From Spartobacteria bacterium (lineage in GTDB: Bacteria > Verrucomicrobiota > Verrucomicrobiia > Chthoniobacterales > UBA10450), in contig PLCN01000003.1 in the NCBI GenBank assembly GCA_003134785.1, positions 124,001 through 188,000 of the forward strand: DNA of 64,000 nucleotides. Direction: 5' to 3'. Each line of letters starts with the position of its first letter. Position 1 is the first letter of the stretch. Below, piece by piece: positions 44,001 through 52,900 of this stretch. Below the pieces are notes generated by a model. The model had not been told where the DNA came from and searched no databases. It saw only the letters and a list, made by a program, of their open reading frames with translations. The translations under genes were made by a program, and so were the position numbers.

Positions 44001-46394
44001 GTTAGGCGTAGTAGTCACCTGAACGCGCACGTTAAGACCTGCTGGCGTCCCGCTTTGCTGGGCAAGGAATGCGAGTGGCGTGCCGTTTACAATAGTCCCG
44101 CCCGAATAATAGCCGTCCACCGCGAAGTAAGTGTCCGAAAGGCCGCCATGAGCGGGCACGGGCGGCGGCGGGCGGGTTCCGTTCAGCAACACGGAAACGG
44201 TTCCGTCTGGCTCGTTCGTCACGAATAGCTGACGTGACGTGCTATTGAACGCCATGCCGGCAGGGGTAGTGCCGACGGAGATCTCGCCAAGATATGAGTA
44301 ATTGTTAGCAGCGCTATAGACGGTGACCCAGCCAGGGAACCCGCTTTGATCGCCATTGTCGAGGACGTAGACGGTGTTCGAGACTTCATCGACCGCGACG
44401 CTTTGGACGGCATCCCCTCCGGTATTCGACGAGATATTACTGATCGTTTGGGAAGTGTTCGTCGCGCCATCGATCACGGTAAAGCTATTGTCCACCGAAC
44501 CTGCGGCCGTGTTCGCCACGTAAATTTTGTTGCGCTTCTGGTCGACTGCCATCGGCACCGGTTCCGCTCCTGACGTGATTGATGATGCCAACACACTGTA
44601 GCTGTCCCCGTCCAACACGGTAACACCGCTATAAAGAATGCCAACGTAGATGCGGCCGGTCGCTGGATTAGCTACCATGCCAAAGATGTTGTTGGGTAAC
44701 GCGGCGGTGGCAACTAGCGAGTTACTATCGAGCCCGTACACATACATCGTCCCTGCTGTCGCAATGAGCAGGTGACGGCGCGTGTCATCCACAGCTAGCG
44801 CGTAAATGTCAGAGCTTCCGACAGATATGGTCGTGATTAACGCGTTGGTCGATCCGTCCAAGACATCGACGACAGAAGCCCGGGTTCCATCGACAGGATC
44901 GATCACCACGCGCGGCAGGTAGATCCGATTCACTGCTTCGCTAACGGCGATCAATAGTGGATTCGTGGGTACGGGCTTTACAGCTACACGTCCACTGACT
45001 GAGTCGCTAGCTCCATCAATGACCACCAGCTCGGGCGCCTGAGCATCTATAACATAGGTCCGGTTTGTTTGCCTGTTCACTGCGACTGCTCCGGGGTGAT
45101 AGCCGACCGTAAGCGTCGCGAGTGAGCCATCGTTCACATTCAATAGGCCGACCTGGTTCACCAGGTCGAAGTGGCAGCTCGGGCAACTGTAGTCGCCGTA
45201 ATCAAGCAGGTAAATCCGGCTACTGTTGGTGCTATCGATTGCCAACTTGCCCGCGCCTTGCGGGAAACTTCCCACAACAGCAAGGCTCGTCGCGGAAAAT
45301 GCAGTGATCGTCCCGTTTGTATTGTATGGAGTCGGTGTTCCGAGGTAGACTTTTCCTCCTGCCGCATCCACCGCGATCGAGTTTGCTCCAGAAGGTACGC
45401 CAGCAGTTGTCGAAGTGACGATCGCGCCGCTGCCGTCGAAAACGATGAGTTGAGTGGTTACATTCTGACCGGGCGCCTGACCATCTACTTGCCCTACCGC
45501 GTAGATCTGCCCATTTGCGCTGTCATAAGCCGCGTCAGCCGCGTAAAAATTGGGGATCGGTAGCGTCGTCAACGAATCGTTCGAGCTATCAATCAAGACG
45601 ACCGGGCCATAGGGAAACGCCAACATTTTGTTCGAGGCGGGGATCGCCACAATCAGATTGGCGCCATTCCCATTCGGCATTGGCCCAATCGTTGTTATGA
45701 CGTTATGATTCGGGCCGTCGACGACGGCAATGGTGCCGTACTTATCGCTGATGTAAACTTTGTGATTTACTGGATTTACGCCTATCCCGGATACAACCGG
45801 CTGGGTGATTGGCAAAGTGACGGCGGTATTCGGGTCGATCGTGTCGGTAGCACCATCGATCGTAAGCAAGATCTCTTGCTGAGTGCTTTCGTAGCCACGG
45901 GTGCCAATTAAGTACGCCTTATTACCGCCCGCCGTTGTACTGTCATCCGCCGCGATTCCATACGGGTTGATCGTCGTCTGTCGTATCCCGGTCACGAACG
46001 AACCAGTGGCGGTATTAATGAGCGCGATGCCAAGCGACGCTCCAGCGGCGCCCATCGCATAGAGCTTGTGCGTCGTCTGGTTCAACGCGAACTGCGTGGG
46101 CCCATATGTGCCCCCGCCGGGCGACAGCTCAATCGTGCTGATCAACGATGTGCCAGGCGGCGTCGCCGCGCGCAGCGATAATAATGAGCCGGTCAACGCC
46201 GCCACGACTAGACAGATGGCTGCACATTTTGCACGAGGGAACGACGTCGCCTCCCCAATGCGTGAGACTGCACTCGCTTGGTACGATTGAGGCCTGGGCG
46301 AGTTCGAGTGGCAACGTCTCGCGCTTTGCGCGGTCTTTAACCCGAACAATGCGACAGCCGGTGCGACCACGGTAATTGCGCTTGGGAGTTTCAT
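41100..46394 (-). CDS. Giant secreted protein 2: beta-propeller head, octapeptide array, doubled C-terminal domain
   Basis: The product is about 1764 residues. The start is placed at MKLPSAITVVAPAVALFGLK (46394), because the longer frame to 46559 would run into the divergent sigma gene. A 45-residue basic N-terminal extension precedes a second hydrophobic segment CAAICLVVAALTGSLLSLRA that resembles a signal. Residues about 75-740 are YVTN/YncE-like propeller repeats, for example NRTYVIDAQAPELVVIDGAS. Then follow AQQSGTPAGLNVRVQVTTTP-type beta domains, an Ig-like part, a 'GKNWSDPTAWSGSQ' domain, the octad array (about 1275-1340), a beta-helix region and two C-terminal RAIGPSL domains ending VEAYNLQ. 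It is a close paralogue of giant protein 3. Confidence 0.85.
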   Translation of the reverse strand: MKLPSAITVVAPAVALFGLKTAQSARRCHSNSPRPQSYQASAVSRIGEATSFPRAKCAAICLVVAALTGSLLSLRAATPPGTSLISTIELSPGGGTYGPTQFALNQTTHKLYAMGAAGASLGIALINTATGSFVTGIRQTTINPYGIAADDSTTAGGNKAYLIGTRGYESTQQEILLTIDGATDTIDPNTAVTLPITQPVVSGIGVNPVNHKVYISDKYGTIAVVDGPNHNVITTIGPMPNGNGANLIVAIPASNKMLAFPYGPVVLIDSSNDSLTTLPIPNFYAADAAYDSANGQIYAVGQVDGQAPGQNVTTQLIVFDGSGAIVTSTTAGVPSGANSIAVDAAGGKVYLGTPTPYNTNGTITAFSATSLAVVGSFPQGAGKLAIDSTNSSRIYLLDYGDYSCPSCHFDLVNQVGLLNVNDGSLATLTVGYHPGAVAVNRQTNRTYVIDAQAPELVVIDGASDSVSGRVAVKPVPTNPLLIAVSEAVNRIYLPRVVIDPVDGTRASVVDVLDGSTNALITTISVGSSDIYALAVDDTRRHLLIATAGTMYVYGLDSNSLVATAALPNNIFGMVANPATGRIYVGILYSGVTVLDGDSYSVLASSITSGAEPVPMAVDQKRNKIYVANTAAGSVDNSFTVIDGATNTSQTISNISSNTGGDAVQSVAVDEVSNTVYVLDNGDQSGFPGWVTVYSAANNYSYLGEISVGTTPAGMAFNSTSRQLFVTNEPDGTVSVLLNGTRPPPPVPAHGGLSDTYFAVDGYYSGGTIVNGTPLAFLAQQSGTPAGLNVRVQVTTTPNDASSWQPLPNGTNGFMAYDSSSQQFVLTSANYPLSGGVYFRAISAAPGYPDSISTAVGPFNLTTNLAPPGQTILRLVANGIRADLDFRATETPAPSGIALRVQTSTTPGSEASWTDLTSGSGQMTQTTDPEQFVLLMNNYPAGTAVYFRAVATAAGSVDSISNIIGAYDFLSDTPPTVAFASPTGAGGTSGQDVNHPIVVFLDANGSVSLPIAVDAFSNRQVHALSVLFDGGAIKQVSDLTHISIDYVTSVSGLHIIEAVAIDDLGATGRAATGAIYVLVEPANAVSSKASSVTGKTGVQQASTGGNTYTLIGDGKNWSDPTAWSGSQGGNGVPGPSDVAIISSLTVLIDADDKVEVGSLIISGGHIRDVKGSLKVDHLLTISGGGIEGGLILEIPSTATVNMINDVDFPFYGDVYNYGNWQMHGSGGIAGLVYFLNQGTTNFQMPLLKAGLSLGLAPTDQTISTATLANTGSILASGIPGLISQDGGGLITQDGGSLITQDGGTLISEHGGGVISNDGGSLVAQGGGNLVAQGGGNFDVSGGTAADSSGKVKAATAASGFIQTAGETDMNLIRITGPVTVNGGVLSGSGVIAGDLTVNGGYIAPGHSAGLVAVTGNYTQGTQGTLIIENGGPNPNQFDQLQVGGTATLGGNLDVRTINGYQPSSADTFNPIGYGAVSGTFAAVSSNAQVTLNATGLVSSVDITKPQPSTGQPLNIATRLQIQSGDNVLIAGFIITGPAGSTKKVLIRGIGPSLANFGVSGTISDPFLELHNPDGSVVTNDNWKQAPNAADIPPGFAPSNDLESVIYTTLAPGAYTAILKGAHGETGVGLVEVYDFDTASTAKLANIATRGFVNTGDNVMIGGFIIGGTEPAKILVRAIGPSLTQFGLQGALQATTLELHDSNGSVISNEGWRSTQESEIQATTIPPSDDNEAAILATLAPGNYTAVVRGKNDTTGIAVVEAYNLQ
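42375..42570 (-). repeat. In-frame 24-bp repeat array, giant protein 2
   Basis: About eight octads, for instance SQDGGGLITQDGGSLI, TQDGGTLISEHGGGVI, SNDGGSLVAQGGGNLV and a last GGGNFDV. Two adjacent 24-bp units (42395-42442) are nearly identical in DNA, which suggests recent unit duplication. Confidence 0.8.
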
Positions 46395-46477
46395 AATTTG
46401 AATCTCTGCTCTTTGTCTGATGAACGCGGGAAACCGGCGCGAAAAGTCCCAAAAAAAATTTGCAAATTTTTGCTGAC

Positions 46478-46506
46478 TGGACTCTATCGCTGGAAACGCG
46501 TAAAAT
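46478..46506 (+). promoter_or_regulatory. Promoter of sigma/kinase unit 2, leaderless-type
   Basis: TGGACT at 46478-46483, a 17-bp spacer and TAAAAT at 46501-46506, with the ATG 6 nt downstream at 46513. The -10 element and distance match unit 1 exactly, while the spacer sequences differ. Confidence 0.45.
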
Positions 46507-46512
46507 CCCGGG

Positions 46513-47097
46513 ATGCCAGCCGCCTCTTCTCTCGCTCCAGATTTCATCGATGAACTCACATCGACGCTCTCTGAAGCAGACGCGGAAACGCTTCGCGGGA
46601 TGTTACCGGCGGTTTACCACGAGCTGCGCCGGCTGGCCGCCGGCTTCCTCCGGGATGAGCGTTCGGACCACACACTTCAGCCGACCGCGCTGGTGCACGA
46701 GGCTTATCTGCGAATCGCCGATCAGCGCCAATCGACCTGGCACAATCGCGCCCAACTGCTCGGCATTTTCGCGCGAATGATGCGGCGCGTCCTGATCGAT
46801 CGTGCCAACGCCCGTCTTGCCGCAAAACGCGGAGGCAAAGAGGTGGTCCGAATCACCCTGGACGATTCCCTGGAGATCTCCGATCGACACGAGCTGAATT
46901 TGGTCGACGTGGATGAAGCCTTGCGTCGCCTGGAAACTTTCGCTCCAGAACAAGCAAAGATCGTTGAGATGCGGTTCTTCGGCGGCTTGACGATCGAGGA
47001 GATCGCGAAAGCCTTGGAGATTTCCCGGATGAGCGTAAACCGGAGATGGGCGGTTGCGAAGCGCTGGCTAAAGCGGGAATTGTCGGAAGCGACTTAG
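46513..47097 (+). CDS. ECF-type sigma factor, TIGR02999-like (unit 2)
   Basis: The 194-residue protein is a paralogue of the unit 1 factor. Region 2 includes MLPAVYHELRRLAAGFLRDE and LQPTALVHEAYLRIADQRQS. Region 4 is EQAKIVEMRFFGGLTIEEIA with a helix-turn-helix ending SRMSVNRRWAVAKRWLKREL. The recognition helix differs from unit 1 (SRMSVNRRWA against SPTTVKREWA), so the two may bind different -35 sequences. The stop is 4 bp before the kinase start. There is no adjacent anti-sigma factor. Confidence 0.9.
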   Translation: MPAASSLAPDFIDELTSTLSEADAETLRGMLPAVYHELRRLAAGFLRDERSDHTLQPTALVHEAYLRIADQRQSTWHNRAQLLGIFARMMRRVLIDRANARLAAKRGGKEVVRITLDDSLEISDRHELNLVDVDEALRRLETFAPEQAKIVEMRFFGGLTIEEIAKALEISRMSVNRRWAVAKRWLKRELSEAT

Positions 47098-47101
47098 GGC
47101 G

Positions 47102-49870
47102 GTGAAATCGGATAATAACACTCAGTTGTCAGTAGAACGGTGGGAGCAAGTTAACGAGATCGTCGCCGACGCGCTCGAACAAAAGTCGCCCATCGCACGC
47201 GCGGCTCTGGTCGCGGAACGATGTGGTAATGACACGGAGCTTCTCCGCGAAGTAAAATCGCTGCTCGAGCAACCGACCGACTCACTCGAAAACTTTGCCG
47301 AGAGTACTACGGAGTCGCTTCGCCGGGAAATGTCGATCCTGGCGCCAGGCCGGCGCATCGGCGCCTACGCGATTGTGCGCGAACTGGGTCGCGGTGGAAT
47401 GGGCGCGGTTTACCTGGCTCAACGGGCAGATGGAGCGTTTGAAAAGCAAGTCGCGATTAAAGTTCTGAAGCGCGGTACCGATACCGATGAGGTGCTGCGG
47501 CGTTTTCAAAGCGAACGCAAAATCCTGGCGCGCCTCAACCATCCAAATATTGCCCGGCTACTGGATGCCGGCACGACGGACGACGGGCTGCCTTACTTCG
47601 TGATGGACTACGTCGATGGTAAACCGATCACGAAATATGCCAACGAACATCGGTCATCGGTAACGCAACGGCTCAATCTTTTTCGAGCAGTCTGCTCTGC
47701 GGTAAGCTACGCGCACCAGAACCTTATCATCCATCGCGATCTGAAACCGAGCAATGTGCTGGTGACGAACGAGGGCGAAGTGAAGCTGCTGGACTTTGGC
47801 ATCGCGAAGCTGGTGCAAGAGGCGGAGGCGGAGGCCGAGCAGCAGCGGGTAACTGTCACCCTGCTTCGCGTCATGACCCCCGAGTACGCCAGTCCCGAGC
47901 AAGTCAAAGGCGAGCCGGTCACGACCGTAAGCGATGTCTATTCGTTAGGCGTCTTCCTTTACGAGCTGTTGACTGGCGAACGGCCTTACAAGCTCAAGCG
48001 CCGAACGCCGGCTGAAATCACCAAGACTATCTGCGAACAGGAACCGGAACGACCGAGCACGGCTGTAAAAGAGCGAGATTCGAGATTCGTCCGATTCACG
48101 ATTCACGATTCACGATCTTTACGCGGCGACCTCGACAACATCGTCTTGAAAGCGCTGCGGAAAGTACCTGAGCGTCGCTACCTGTCTGTCGACCAGTTGT
48201 CCGACGACATTCGCCGCCATCTTGAAGGTCTGCCGGTTCGCGCCCGCAAGGACACGTTTTCCTATCGGGCGTCAAAATTCATCCAGTCTCACAAGCTCGG
48301 CGTGGCGGCCGCCGGTCTCGTCGCGTTAGCACTTGTCGGAGGCAGCATCACGACCTCATGGCAAGCGCATCAAGCGCGTCTGGAAAAAGCGTTGGCTGAC
48401 CAACGCTTTAACGACGTGCGAGAGCTGGCCCACTCGCTCCTCTTCGATTATCACGACGAAATAGCCGCGCTTCCGGGTTCAATGAAAGTGCGCGAAAGAC
48501 TGGTCAAGGACTCGCTCCAATACCTGGATCGTTTAGCCAAGCAGCCGGGCAATGACATCGCCTTGTTACGTGAAATTGGCTGGGCTTATCAGCGAGTCGG
48601 AGAGATTCAAGGTGCCGGCATGACGTCCAAAAGTGGTGGGACCGTATCCTTTGCCAACTTTGGGAACACTCAGGCTTCTTTAACCAGTCTGCAAAAGGCA
48701 TTATCCATACGACAGAGACTGACCGAACTGGAGCCAGCGAAGACGGATTTCCAAGAGGAGTACACTACTAACTTGGTTCGTTTGGGCGAGCTAAGTATAA
48801 CCCTCGGCAAGCCGCGCGCCGCAGTCGATTATTTTCGCAAAGGGCTAACCATTTGCGAAAAGCTGGTTAACTCTGATCCATCAAGCAGATCGCTGCGGAC
48901 AAAACTCTATAGCATTTATTTTGTCATCGGCAGAGTGCTTGGGATGCCAGCCGTGCCGAACCTTGGCGATACGCGGGGTGCTTTGGAGAACCTTCAGAAA
49001 GCAGTAAGCGGCAACGAAGCTCTGGCGGCCGAAGACCCGGCTACTCCAAAGTATCGGCAAGTGCTGGCCGCTGATTACAGCAATCTGGCTCAGGTCCAAG
49101 CCGCCGATGGTCTTCATGAAGAAGCCGTGCAAAACTATCGTAAGGCTTTGTCTCTGGATGAAGACTTGGTTAAACAAAACCCCACGAACTCGTTTTATCG
49201 TCGCGAGCTCGCCGTTGCTAACGGAAATCTTGGTAACGCTTTGCTTGCCTTGAATGACACAAAAGGCGCTCTGGAGAGTTGTCGTCAAGCCGTTGTTCTT
49301 AGTGAAGCCTTGGTCGCCGCTGATCCGGCAGATGCTTATGTCCGCAGAGATTCAGCCGTGGCATACCGTGATCTCGCGGTCGCGCTTGCGGCGAACAGCG
49401 ATCGCACCGGGGCGCGGACCAATTTTGAAAAGGCCCTGCCGATTTTTCGCGAATTGGCGGCGAAAGACCCAACGAATGCCTTTGTCAAGCAGCAACAGAC
49501 TCAAGCTTATCTGAAGTTCAGCACGTTCTTGTCCGATAACAGCGATATCCAGAAGTCGATCGAAAACGCTGGCGAAGCGGCCACGATTGCAGAATCGCTA
49601 ATCAAGATAGACGCTGCCAACGCAGGGGCGCAGACCCTACTCGCCTCAGCCTACTATCAGATTGGCAAGTACAACGCGAGCCTGGCAGGTACACCAGGAA
49701 CTGCCATTGACCAACAACGGCAGCGTTGGTTGGAGGCGAGGACCTGGTATCAAAAGAGCCTGGGAATCTGGCAGGATATGAAGAGTAAGGCAACGCTCAG
49801 TGCGGCCAATGCCACTAAGCCGGATGAGATCGCGCGCGAGATCGCAAAGTGCGATGCGGCGCTGAGATAA
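47102..49870 (+). CDS. Membrane Ser/Thr kinase with external TPR tail (unit 2)
   Basis: This 922-residue paralogue of the unit 1 kinase has the same order: N-terminal helical module, kinase (LGRGGMGAVYLAQRADGAFE; Lys near 120; IIHRDLKPSNVL near 210; LLDFGIAKLV near 230), a TM helix (about 398-418) and TPRs. It contains an insertion after RPSTAVKERD (about residues 322-338, DSRFVRFTIHDSRSL) not present in units 1 or 3, encoded by heptanucleotide repeats. The start is GTG at 47102. The TPR region differs from unit 1 far more than the kinase region does, consistent with a variable sensor on a conserved output. Confidence 0.9.
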   Translation: MKSDNNTQLSVERWEQVNEIVADALEQKSPIARAALVAERCGNDTELLREVKSLLEQPTDSLENFAESTTESLRREMSILAPGRRIGAYAIVRELGRGGMGAVYLAQRADGAFEKQVAIKVLKRGTDTDEVLRRFQSERKILARLNHPNIARLLDAGTTDDGLPYFVMDYVDGKPITKYANEHRSSVTQRLNLFRAVCSAVSYAHQNLIIHRDLKPSNVLVTNEGEVKLLDFGIAKLVQEAEAEAEQQRVTVTLLRVMTPEYASPEQVKGEPVTTVSDVYSLGVFLYELLTGERPYKLKRRTPAEITKTICEQEPERPSTAVKERDSRFVRFTIHDSRSLRGDLDNIVLKALRKVPERRYLSVDQLSDDIRRHLEGLPVRARKDTFSYRASKFIQSHKLGVAAAGLVALALVGGSITTSWQAHQARLEKALADQRFNDVRELAHSLLFDYHDEIAALPGSMKVRERLVKDSLQYLDRLAKQPGNDIALLREIGWAYQRVGEIQGAGMTSKSGGTVSFANFGNTQASLTSLQKALSIRQRLTELEPAKTDFQEEYTTNLVRLGELSITLGKPRAAVDYFRKGLTICEKLVNSDPSSRSLRTKLYSIYFVIGRVLGMPAVPNLGDTRGALENLQKAVSGNEALAAEDPATPKYRQVLAADYSNLAQVQAADGLHEEAVQNYRKALSLDEDLVKQNPTNSFYRRELAVANGNLGNALLALNDTKGALESCRQAVVLSEALVAADPADAYVRRDSAVAYRDLAVALAANSDRTGARTNFEKALPIFRELAAKDPTNAFVKQQQTQAYLKFSTFLSDNSDIQKSIENAGEAATIAESLIKIDAANAGAQTLLASAYYQIGKYNASLAGTPGTAIDQQRQRWLEARTWYQKSLGIWQDMKSKATLSAANATKPDEIAREIAKCDAALR
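48075..48116 (+). repeat. Heptanucleotide repeats inside the kinase 2 gene
   Basis: GAGATTC occurs twice at 48075-48088. After 4 bp, GATTCAC occurs three times at 48093-48113 plus a partial GAT. The period of 7 is not a multiple of three, so a change in copy number would shift the reading frame of the kinase. Confidence 0.75.
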
Positions 49871-49903
49871 CTTCTGAAATACTGTCGTCAGTCCCCGCTG
49901 CTC

Positions 49904-52900
49904 TTATTGCAGATTGTATGCTTCGACGACGGCGATGCCGGTGGTGTCGTTCTTACCACGAACGACGGCGGTATAATTCCCGGGAGCGAGTGTCGCCAGG
50001 ATCGCGGCTTCGTTATCGTTGCTCGGCGGAATGGTCGTCGCTTGGATTTCACTCTCCTGGGTGGTACGCCAGCCTTCGTTACTGATCACGCCGCCGTTCG
50101 AATCGTGCAGCTCGAGAGTCGTGGCCTGTAACGCACCTTGCAGGCCAAACTGAGTGAGCGAAGGGCCTATCGCCCGAACCAATATCTTTGCCGGCTCAGT
50201 CCCCCCGACAATGAAACCTCCGATCATGACGTTATCGCCCGTATTCACAAACCCACGGGTAGCTATGTTCGATAGCTTGGCGGTCGAGGCCGTGTCGAAA
50301 TCATAAACTTCCGCCAGACCTATGCCGAATTCGTCGTGAGCGCCCTTTACGATCGCGGTGTAGGCTCCGGGTGACAAGGTCGTGTAGATGGCCGATTCAA
50401 GATTATTACCCGGCGCGAACCCGGCCGGGATGTCTGCCGCATTAGACGCTTCCTGCCAGTTGTCGTTAGTTACCACACTTCCATCCGGGTTATGCAGCTC
50501 CAGGAAAGGATCAGGAATTGTTCCGGCAACACCGAAATTCGCAAGGGATGGACCTATGCCTCGAATGAGCACCTTCTTACTCGATCCAATCGGCCCCGTG
50601 ATGATGAAACCGGCGATAAGAACGTTGTCGCCGCTTTGGATCTGAAGACGCGTAGCGATGTTTAGCGGCTGGCCGTTCGTCGGGTTAGGCTTGGTGGGAT
50701 CGATCGACGTCAGCAAACCGGTCGCGTTCACAGTAACTTGCGCATTCGAGCTCACCGAGCCGAAGGTCCCGCTGACCGAACCGGCGCCTAGTGGACTGAA
50801 GGTATCAGCAACGTCAGGTGTGTAACCGTTGATCGTCTTTATGTCGAGTTTGCCGCCGAGGCTGGCAACGCCGCCAACTTGGAGCTGATCAAACTGGCCC
50901 CCGCCTGGCCCGCCTCTTTTGACGATCGTGGTTCCATTCGCCCCTTGAGTGAAGTTACCGCTCACCGCCAGGCGACCCGGAAATGAAGAACCACCTGGCG
51001 AGATGTAACCGCCGTTGTTCGTCAGATCACCTTGAATGATTCCGGTGCCGCTAAGGACGCCGCCGTTAAGCGTTACCGGACCAACAATCGTACACGCGCT
51101 CGGGTTGGTCTCACCACCGTTTTGCGTATAGCCCGGAGCAGCAGCCACAGTTGCCGTCTTCATCCTGGCCGTCCCCTGTAAATTACCGGCGCCGGACGCG
51201 ACAATGCCTATGCCGTGGTCGCTTAGGACGGTGGCGCCATCATTTGCGACGACACTGGCGCCATCATTTGCGACGACACTGCCGCCATCATTTGAGATAA
51301 CACCTCCTCCATGCTCCGAAATGATACTACCGCCGTCATGGGAAATGAGAGTAGCTCCATCGTTACCGATCAAGCTCGAGCCGTCGTTACCGATCAACGC
51401 CGTCAGCGTGCCGGTCATAAGCCCGTTGCCTGTCACCGAAGCCGCCTGCAGGATTCGGAGTGCGGCCGCCGGATCGGTTGCAGCGTTGAGCGGGATTTGC
51501 AGCGGCGTCAGCCAGTTAATCGTCCCGTTGTTTTCGATCTGATCCGCTCCGGTGAGGCCGGCGCTGCCATGCACATTAAGCGTGCCAAAGATGAGAAGCT
51601 CACCGCCGAAATTCACATCCTGCGGATTCAGTAGGTTGGCGGTGCCGAAGATGTCCAGGACCGAGTTCTGAAAACTGCCGCCGAGGAGCGTGATCGTTCC
51701 ATACACGTCGAATACGCCGGGGCCAATGATGACGCCGCCCACACCGAGGGTGACGGAGCCAGCGACGACGTCATTGCTACACCGGATCGTGGACGAGCCG
51801 ATGATTGCCAGATCGTTCTCGCCCGGCACGCCCGGATTACCGTTCTCGTCGCTCCAAGTGCTTGGAGTGTACCATTCGCCGCCTGAGTTAGCGACGGTGT
51901 AGGTGTGGCCCGCCGGTGTGGCAGCCGCAGCATCAGCACCTGTTGCACGCTCCGCTTTGGCTGTACTTTGGGAAGGAATAACGCGAACGTAGATAGCTCC
52001 GCTGCCTGCCCGGGCTCTGGCGCCAAGATCGTTGATAGCCACGGCTTCATAAACGTGGTCACCGACGGTGGGCGTAAAATAGGCGATGTAAACGGCGTTC
52101 GGATCCGAACTGCCAGGGTACTCAGTCACCGTCGCCCCATTGACTTGAAGTTGGACTGTCTTTAGGGCGCGCGCACTTTGCACCGTCGCGGCAAAGGCTC
52201 CGCTGTCTACCGCCACAATAATGGGATGGTCCGAATCATGGCCATCTCCGCTTCCGGACAATGGATTAGCGGTCGTAACAGTGACGACCGGAGGAACCAG
52301 GCCGGTAATATCGAACGGCCCCATGATATTCGAAATGCTATCCAGATATCCCGAGGCGCTAGCGATGGCGCGGAAGCAGACGCCCTGAGTCGTTGGGTAG
52401 TTATTGAACAGAAGAAGGAAGTGCTTCGGGTTCTTCGGGTTGGTGCTCTGCGTCATATAGGAATTACCGTTGCTCAGGTCGTTCCAGCTAGCTTCATCAC
52501 CGGGCGCTGTGCTGGCCTGCACCCGCACCGACATGCCGGCCACCGTTGCTGATTCAGTCGCGCGGAAATAAAAGTCAGCAATCGTGCCATTGCCGGTGAA
52601 ATTCAGACTGGTCGAGCCGATCTGCGCTTTAGCGCTCGTGAGATTGAATGGCCCGACGACATTCGAAATGCTGTCCGGATAAGCTGGCGCACTCGAAATC
52701 GCGCGGAAGGAGACGCCGCCACTTAAAGGATAGCTGGACGACGTCAGGACGAATTGCAGGTTCGAAACGTCATACACCATTGATCCACCAGTTCCATTCG
52801 GCAAATCGGCCCAGCTCGATGGATCGTTAGGCGTAGTACTGGCCTGAACGCGGACGCTAAGACCTGCTGGCGTCCCGCTTTGCTGGGCAAGGAACGCGAG

